Source of the DNA: Streptomyces sp. LX-29
GTDB taxonomy: Bacteria; Actinomycetota; Actinomycetes; Streptomycetales; Streptomycetaceae
Reading direction: 5' to 3'
Length of the DNA: 64,000 nt
Assembly: GCF_029541745.1 (NCBI RefSeq)
Contig: NZ_CP089746.1
Coordinates: forward strand, 3,853,559 to 3,917,558
In this document: positions 59,747-64,000 of the stretch, piece by piece
Layout of the letters: the number at the start of each line of letters is the position of its first letter
Position numbering within the stretch: the first letter of the stretch is position 1
Position numbers and translations under genes: made by a program
The notes under the pieces: model-generated
The model's database searches: none
Told to the model about the DNA's origin: nothing
Seen by the model: the letters and a program-made list of their open reading frames with translations, nothing else

Positions 59747-60724
59747 ATGCATGCGATCACCATTCCCGAACCCGGTGGCCCCGAGGCCCTCGTGTGGGCG
59801 GAGGTCCCGGACCCCGTGCCCGGCGAGGGCGAAGTCCTGGTCGAGGTCGTGGCCAGTGCCGTCAACCGCGCCGATCTGCTGCAACGCCGGGGCCACTACC
59901 CACCGCCGCCCGGCGCCTCCCCGTACCCGGGTCTGGAGTGCTCCGGCCGGATCGCGGCGCTCGGCCCCGGGGTGTCCGGCTGGTCCGTCGGCGACGAGGT
60001 GTGCGCGCTGCTGACGGGAGGCGGCTACGCGGAGAAGGTCGCCGTGCCGGCGGGCCAGTTGCTGCCCGTTCCGAACGGCGTCGACCTGGTCACGGCGGCC
60101 GCGCTGCCCGAAGTCGTCTGCACCGTCTGGTCGAACATCTTCATGATCGCCCATCTCCGGCCCGGTGAGACGCTGTTGGTGCACGGCGGCGCCAGCGGCA
60201 TCGGCACCATGGCCATCCAGCTGGCGAAGGCGGTCGGGGCGCGGGTCGCGGTCACCGCCGGCGGCCCGGAGAAGCTGGCCGCCTGCCGTGAGCTGGGCGC
60301 GGACATCCTGATCGACTACCGCGCGCAGGACTTCGTCGAGGAGGTCCGCGCGGCCACCGACGGTGCCGGCGCCGATGTCATCCTCGACATCATGGGGGCG
60401 AAGTACCTCGACCGGAACGTCTCCGCGCTCGCGGTCAACGGCCGGCTCGTGATCATCGGCCTCCAGGGCGGCACCCGCGCGGAGCTCAACCTGGGCGCGC
60501 TGCTCGCCAAGAACTGCGCCGTGACCGGCACCGGGCTGCGGCGGCGCCCGCTGTCGGAGAAGGCGGCGATCGTGGCGGCCGTGCGGGAGCACGTCTGGCC
60601 GCTGATCGGCGGCGGCCGGGTGCGGCCGATCGTGCACGGGACGTTCCCGCTGCGGGACGCGGCCGCGGCGCACGCGGTGCTGGAGGAGAGCGGGCACGTG
60701 GGGAAGGTGCTGCTGACCCGCTGA
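59747..60724 (+). CDS. NAD(P)H quinone oxidoreductase (MDR family, PIG3-like)
   Basis: A 325-residue zinc-independent medium-chain reductase. YPGLECSG, GDEVCALLTGGGYAE and the Rossmann loop VHGGASGIGTMAIQLAKA are typical, and PYPGLE at the N-terminal domain resembles the PIG3/QOR2 group. TAGCCT sits about six bases before the ATG, so it is probably leaderless. Confidence 0.93.
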   Translation: MHAITIPEPGGPEALVWAEVPDPVPGEGEVLVEVVASAVNRADLLQRRGHYPPPPGASPYPGLECSGRIAALGPGVSGWSVGDEVCALLTGGGYAEKVAVPAGQLLPVPNGVDLVTAAALPEVVCTVWSNIFMIAHLRPGETLLVHGGASGIGTMAIQLAKAVGARVAVTAGGPEKLAACRELGADILIDYRAQDFVEEVRAATDGAGADVILDIMGAKYLDRNVSALAVNGRLVIIGLQGGTRAELNLGALLAKNCAVTGTGLRRRPLSEKAAIVAAVREHVWPLIGGGRVRPIVHGTFPLRDAAAAHAVLEESGHVGKVLLTR

Positions 60725-60897
60725 CCGACGGCTTACGACCGACGACACGATGACCAGCCCCGTCGACGGGCTCGACCGGGCTCGCCGACGGGTGTGACCG
60801 GGCCGCCCACCGACGGACCGCCTGAGGTGCCGTATCCCTCCCCTCATGTGACGCTGAATCCGTCACTCGACGGCGCCGGCACGGGAGGGATACGGCC

Positions 60898-61692
60898 GTG
60901 GCTACCGCGCTTGGTTCACGACTGGTGGTCCCCCTGCTGACCGCGGTATGCGCCCTGACCGGGCCCGCGGCGCTGGCGCACGAGGACCCCCGAGACCACG
61001 CGGGCGTAGCCGTCGACGACGGACGTGGCGCGAGCGACCGGACGTCCCCCGGGGAGGACCCGGCGACCCCCGCGAACGGTGCGGCGGCGCCCGCGGACGG
61101 GGAGGCCGCGGACGAGGAAGCCGCGCTCGACGGCTGGCCCGCCCCCGAGCCGGGGTGGGCGCCCCCGGCCGGGAAGGCCGCGACGGCGCGCCCCGACGCC
61201 CCCGCCGAGCCCCAGGTGCCGGGCGGCGTACCTCCGGCGGCCGGTGCCGCCCCACAGGACCCCGCACCCGCTCCCACCCCCGCTCCCGGCCCGGCTTCCC
61301 CTTCCGGGCCGGCATCCCCTTCCGCCGGCGCCCCCCTCACCGCCACCGCCGCCGCGTCCCCCTCGACCACGGTCTCGCCGACGCCCGGCCCCAGCGAGCG
61401 GCCCCCGCTCGTCACCCGCGACGCGCAGCGGCCCCGCCCCCGGCAGCCCGGACAGCTGATCGTGCCGGCCTGGACCTCGCCGGCCCCGACCTCGTATCCG
61501 GCCCCGCCGCCGTATGTCTCCGGGGCTGGCGGGACCGCGGCGCCGCCGGACGGGGCGGCGACCGGGTGGGACGGAAGGACACAGCAGGCGGTGCACTCGG
61601 GGCGGGTGACGCGGGTGCTTCCGCTGGGCACCGGACTGGCCCTCACCGGCCTCGGCCTGGCCTTTCTGGGCCTCCGCCTCCGGCGTTCCTGA
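60898..61692 (+). CDS. secreted Pro/Ala-rich protein with C-terminal membrane anchor
   Basis: A 264-residue protein with a signal peptide (about 1-27, cleavage near LAHEDP), a long Pro/Ala/Thr-rich disordered middle, and a C-terminal LPLGTGLALTGLGLAFLGLR helix followed by LRRS. That layout resembles a sortase substrate, but the motif LPLGTG is not the canonical LPXTG or LAXTG. Either a wall-anchored protein or a plain C-tail anchored one. GTG start with GGGAGGGA upstream. No catalytic motif. Confidence 0.75.
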   Translation: MATALGSRLVVPLLTAVCALTGPAALAHEDPRDHAGVAVDDGRGASDRTSPGEDPATPANGAAAPADGEAADEEAALDGWPAPEPGWAPPAGKAATARPDAPAEPQVPGGVPPAAGAAPQDPAPAPTPAPGPASPSGPASPSAGAPLTATAAASPSTTVSPTPGPSERPPLVTRDAQRPRPRQPGQLIVPAWTSPAPTSYPAPPPYVSGAGGTAAPPDGAATGWDGRTQQAVHSGRVTRVLPLGTGLALTGLGLAFLGLRLRRS

Positions 61693-61740
61693 GCGCCTCA
61701 CCTCGCCCCCGCCTGTCCCGTCCGCGCCCGAGCGCCTCGC

Positions 61741-61880
61741 CCCTGGGTGCCCGGCCCGCGCGGCGACGTCCAGCCCGCGCGGCAACACCTCGCCCACGCG
61801 TGTCCAGCCCGCGCGGCGACGTCCCGCCCATGCGTGCCCAGCCCACACGGCGACGTCTCGCCCGCGCCTGTCCCCCCGAT
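61741..61880. repeat. imperfect tandem repeats of about 30 bases
   Basis: The units contain CCCGCGCGGCGACGTC and CCCACGCGTG/CCCATGCGTG, in four or more decaying copies just upstream of the PadR gene. No coding evidence. Confidence 0.5.
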
Positions 61881-61906
61881 ATTCCGTTCATCGTCCGAGC
61901 GGCTAT

Positions 61907-61921
61907 ACATACGCGATATGT
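61907..61921. promoter_or_regulatory. palindromic PadR-type operator at the padR start
   Basis: ACATA-CGCGA-TATGT. PadR sites often contain ATGT and ACAT halves. It overlaps the ATG at 61918 and lies next to the -10-like TATACAT, so it fits autorepression of a leaderless gene. Confidence 0.6.
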
Positions 61922-62460
61922 CGATTCGCCACGGACTGTTGGCCCTCCTCGAAAGCGGCACCCGGTACGGCGCCCAACTGCGGACCGAGTTCCAGGCGCG
62001 GACCGCGACGACCTGGCCGCTGAACGTCGGTCAGGTCTACACGACCCTGGGCCGTCTGGAGCGCGATGGCCTGGTCGTCCAGGACGGGGTGGACGCCGCG
62101 GGGCGCGTGCTCTACGCCATCACCGACGCCGGCCGGGCGGAGCTGCGCGACTGGTACGAGTCCCCGGTCGACCGCGCCCACCCGCCGCGTGACGAACTCG
62201 CCATCAAACTGGCCATGGCCGTCGTGGCGCCGGACGTGGACGTCCGCGCGGTCATCGAGGAGCAGCGCCGCCACACCGCGCGGGCCCTGCGGGACTACGC
62301 GCGGCTACGGGCCGACGCGGCGCGGCCCGCCACGCGCGACGGGATCGCCCGGCTGCTGGTCCTCGACCGGCTCATCGCCCAGGCCGAGGCGGAGGCCCGG
62401 TGGCTGGACGGGTGCGAGGCCCGGCTGACCGGCTCTCTCGCCGCGCTGGAGTGTCCGTAG
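61918..62460 (+). CDS. PadR family transcriptional regulator
   Basis: A 180-residue winged-helix repressor. IRHGLLALLESGTRYGAQLRTEF and NVGQVYTTLGRLERDGLVV form the DNA-binding domain; the C-terminal part is a long helical Vir-type dimer domain (VIEEQRRHTARALRDYARLRADA). ATG start inside a palindrome and eight bases from TATACA, so probably leaderless. Ligand unknown. Confidence 0.9.
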   Translation: MSIRHGLLALLESGTRYGAQLRTEFQARTATTWPLNVGQVYTTLGRLERDGLVVQDGVDAAGRVLYAITDAGRAELRDWYESPVDRAHPPRDELAIKLAMAVVAPDVDVRAVIEEQRRHTARALRDYARLRADAARPATRDGIARLLVLDRLIAQAEAEARWLDGCEARLTGSLAALECP

Positions 62461-62532
62461 CCTCCGGGGAGGTGGATCAGCCCGCGATGGGGGCACCATC
62501 TCCGTGACAGACGGGTGCGAGAGAATGGGCAC

Positions 62533-63096
62533 ATGAACCAGCCGATGAACGAACGGTCGCAGGAGAGCCCGCACATCCTGGTCGTCGGCCCGGACGGCAT
62601 GGCCCTCGGCGGCGCCGCCCCTGGCGACGGCAGCAATGACGACGAGTCGCGCGAGGTTCCCGTGACGGACATGGTCGAACAGCCGGCGAAGGTCATGCGC
62701 ATCGGCAGCATGATCAAGCAGCTTCTGGAGGAGGTCAGGGCGGCACCTCTGGACGAGGCCAGCCGGGTCCGGCTGAAGGAGATCCACTCCAGCTCGGTGA
62801 AGGAGCTGGAGGACGGCCTGGCGCCGGAGCTGATCGAGGAGCTGGAGCGCCTCTCGCTGCCCTTCACGGACGAGGCGATCCCGACCGAGGCCGAGCTGCG
62901 GATCGCCCAGGCGCAGCTGGTCGGCTGGCTGGAGGGGCTGTTCCACGGCATTCAGACGGCGCTCTTCGCCCAGCAGATGGCCGCCCGCGCGCAGCTGGAG
63001 CAGATGCGCCGCGCGCTGCCGCCGGGTGTGCTCGGCGGAGACGACTCCGACGGGGGCCAGCATCGCGGCGGTGAGCGCTCCGGCCCGTACCTCTGA
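62533..63096 (+). CDS. bpa: bacterial proteasome activator Bpa (PafE)
   Basis: A 187-residue ATP-independent 20S proteasome gate opener. The DUF2587 core (about 45-160, DMVEQPAKVMRIGSMIKQLLEEVR and LVGWLEGLFHGIQTALFAQQMA) is a four-helix bundle that forms a dodecameric ring. The C terminus is GPYL, matching the GQYL-type docking motif of the family. ATG at 62533; an earlier GTG is possible. Its proteasome genes are not in this window. Confidence 0.92.
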   Translation: MNQPMNERSQESPHILVVGPDGMALGGAAPGDGSNDDESREVPVTDMVEQPAKVMRIGSMIKQLLEEVRAAPLDEASRVRLKEIHSSSVKELEDGLAPELIEELERLSLPFTDEAIPTEAELRIAQAQLVGWLEGLFHGIQTALFAQQMAARAQLEQMRRALPPGVLGGDDSDGGQHRGGERSGPYL

Positions 63097-63229
63097 TCTT
63101 CAGGTCCCGGGGATCTTCAGGTCCCGCTGATCTTCAGACCCTGCTGATCTTCGGATCACCGCCGAGTCCCCGCTGATCTTCGGATCACCGCCGAGTCCCC
63201 GCTGATCTTCGGATCGCCACCGAGTGCGA
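63095..63229. repeat. 29-base tandem repeats downstream of bpa
   Basis: CTGATCTTCGGATCACCGCC with GAGTCCCCG after it occurs twice exactly (63144-63172, 63173-63201), then once imperfectly to about 63228. Shorter decayed copies of CTGATCTTCAGGTCCCG precede it. No spacers. Confidence 0.7.
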
Positions 63230-63247
63230 TCCGACCGCCCCCGACCG

Positions 63248-63274
63248 CCCCCCGCGGCTCTCGCCGCGCGGGGG
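63248..63274. terminator. hairpin between convergent bpa and PASTA genes
   Basis: CCCCCCGCGGC and GCCGCGCGGGGG pair with one bulge around a TCTC loop. It can serve both strands. Confidence 0.65.
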
Positions 63275-63289
63275 CGTCGCGCGTGCGGG

Positions 63290-64000
63290 TTACGCCCCCG
63301 GCTTGCCGGTCGAGACGGTCAGCTCGATCGTCTCGGTCTGCGGGTTGTAGGGGTCGCCGTCCTTGTGCGTGTAGCTGATGATCGAGCCCTTGCCGAAGAC
63401 GTTCTCGTCGACCTCGACGACCTTGTACTTCCAGCCCGCCGCCTTGATGCACGCCTTCACGGAGTCGACGTACAGGTACTGGAAGTCCGGCACGTTGTAG
63501 GCGCCCGCCTCGTCGTACGCCTCGGTGGCGTTCTGGCACTCCTCCGGGTCGATGGTCTTCGTCTTGACGTCCTCGCCGGCGTTGAAGCCCGAGGGGGTGT
63601 CGGAGGGCGTCGGGGCGGAGGAGCTGCTGTGGGTGTCGTCCGCCTTCGGGTCGTCGTCGGACTTGCCCCCGCCGCTGACCGCGATGGCGACGATCACGCC
63701 GATCACGGCGAGCGCCGCGACGACCGCCGAACCGATGATCACCCGCTTGTTGCCGTTGTCGCGGTTGCCGCCGCCGGAGGGGACCGGGGTGGGCGTGGCG
63801 TTGTACGGGGGCGGGGTGTGGGCGCCGCCCTGGAACGCGGGCGTCGGGGTCGTCGCGTAGCCCTGCTGGTGCGTGGGGGGCGCCGGGGTCGACGGGCCGA
63901 AGCCGCTGTACTGGCCGGAGCCGGGCTGCCCCGGCCCCTGGGGTCCCGCGGGGCCCTGCGGCGCCTGGTACGGCGTCTGGACGCCGTGCGCGCCCGCGGC
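63290..64000 (-). CDS. PASTA-domain membrane protein, C-terminal part (cut by window edge)
   Basis: The frame reads open to the window edge, so the N-terminal part is outside. The visible 236 residues hold a Pro/Gln/Gly-rich cytoplasmic linker, one membrane helix (VIIGSAVVAALAVIGVIVAIAV), a Ser/Thr-rich stalk and a PASTA-like domain starting VPDFQYLYVDSVKACIKAAGWKY with the paired Cys. It probably is a second Ser/Thr kinase with an outer sensor, but no kinase motif is visible. A GTG at 63742 could also start a short protein; the open frame upstream makes this less likely. Confidence 0.75.
   Translation of the reverse strand, partial: AAGAHGVQTPYQAPQGPAGPQGPGQPGSGQYSGFGPSTPAPPTHQQGYATTPTPAFQGGAHTPPPYNATPTPVPSGGGNRDNGNKRVIIGSAVVAALAVIGVIVAIAVSGGGKSDDDPKADDTHSSSSAPTPSDTPSGFNAGEDVKTKTIDPEECQNATEAYDEAGAYNVPDFQYLYVDSVKACIKAAGWKYKVVEVDENVFGKGSIISYTHKDGDPYNPQTETIELTVSTGKPGA

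Noticed and set aside
63095..63229. CRISPR-like array of 29-base repeats after bpa
   Set aside because: Repeats are directly adjacent without spacers and decay at both ends, and no cas gene is present.

Overview
The window looks like a chromosomal core segment of a Streptomyces or close relative: very high GC, many GTG/TTG starts, leaderless genes with TAnnnT boxes just before the start codon, and the gene order ppiA - rhomboid - crgA - DUF881 - sortases - pabA - pknB - pbpA - rodA/ftsW - pstP - fhaB - fhaA - tRNA-Leu that streptomycetes carry near oriC. Repeated DnaA boxes between genes agree with an origin-proximal position. Gene families were recognised by eye from motifs and gene order, without any database search.

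Region 1 (about 0.3-12 kb, minus strand) is the accessory part. One tightly coupled operon runs from 11867 down to 262: an EAD1-like/ubiquitin-like fusion protein, a possible 58-residue peptide, an FxsB-type radical SAM/SPASM peptide maturase, a TIR-like FxsC, a 1308-residue FxsT (SIMIBI-type ATPase, TIR-like segment, NB-ARC, TPR), a protein with an internally duplicated Roadblock-like domain, a Na+/H+ antiporter-like membrane protein and a short amidase-signature enzyme. It resembles the FxSxx-COOH (Fxs) peptide and conflict systems, but no canonical FxSxx-COOH precursor is visible, and the coupled antiporter, amidase and duplicated-domain genes extend the locus.

Region 2 (12-30 kb) is the conserved growth and division block: cyclophilin, rhomboid protease, CrgA, DUF881, three class E sortases with a PabA-type amidotransferase between them, then the PknB kinase, penicillin-binding protein, SEDS protein, PP2C phosphatase and two FHA proteins. 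An IS30-family element sits inside what was probably the shared terminator hairpin between the last sortase gene and pknB.

Region 3 (30-38.6 kb) holds tRNA-Leu(CAG), an Ada-AlkA DNA repair fusion, an azoreductase with a divergent HxlR regulator, a DUF2252 protein, a J-domain-like protein, a rhodanese and an acyl-CoA dehydrogenase behind a KstR-type operator.

Region 4 (38.8-55.2 kb) is aromatic and branched-chain acid catabolism: paaABCDE, paaN, a paaH-type dehydrogenase with a PaaR-like TetR repressor, an Lrp-type regulator and a 2-oxo acid dehydrogenase E1alpha/E1beta/E2 operon. Three promoters share one palindromic operator, which suggests that a single repressor controls all of them. DUF5819 and HTTM membrane proteins and a SpoU-type methyltransferase lie in between.

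Region 5 (55.2-64 kb) contains molybdenum cofactor genes (mobA-DUF6457 fusion and a MoeA with an unusual 320-residue tail), a K+ channel, a quinone oxidoreductase, a secreted protein, a PadR regulator, the proteasome activator Bpa and the C-terminal part of a PASTA membrane protein cut by the window edge.
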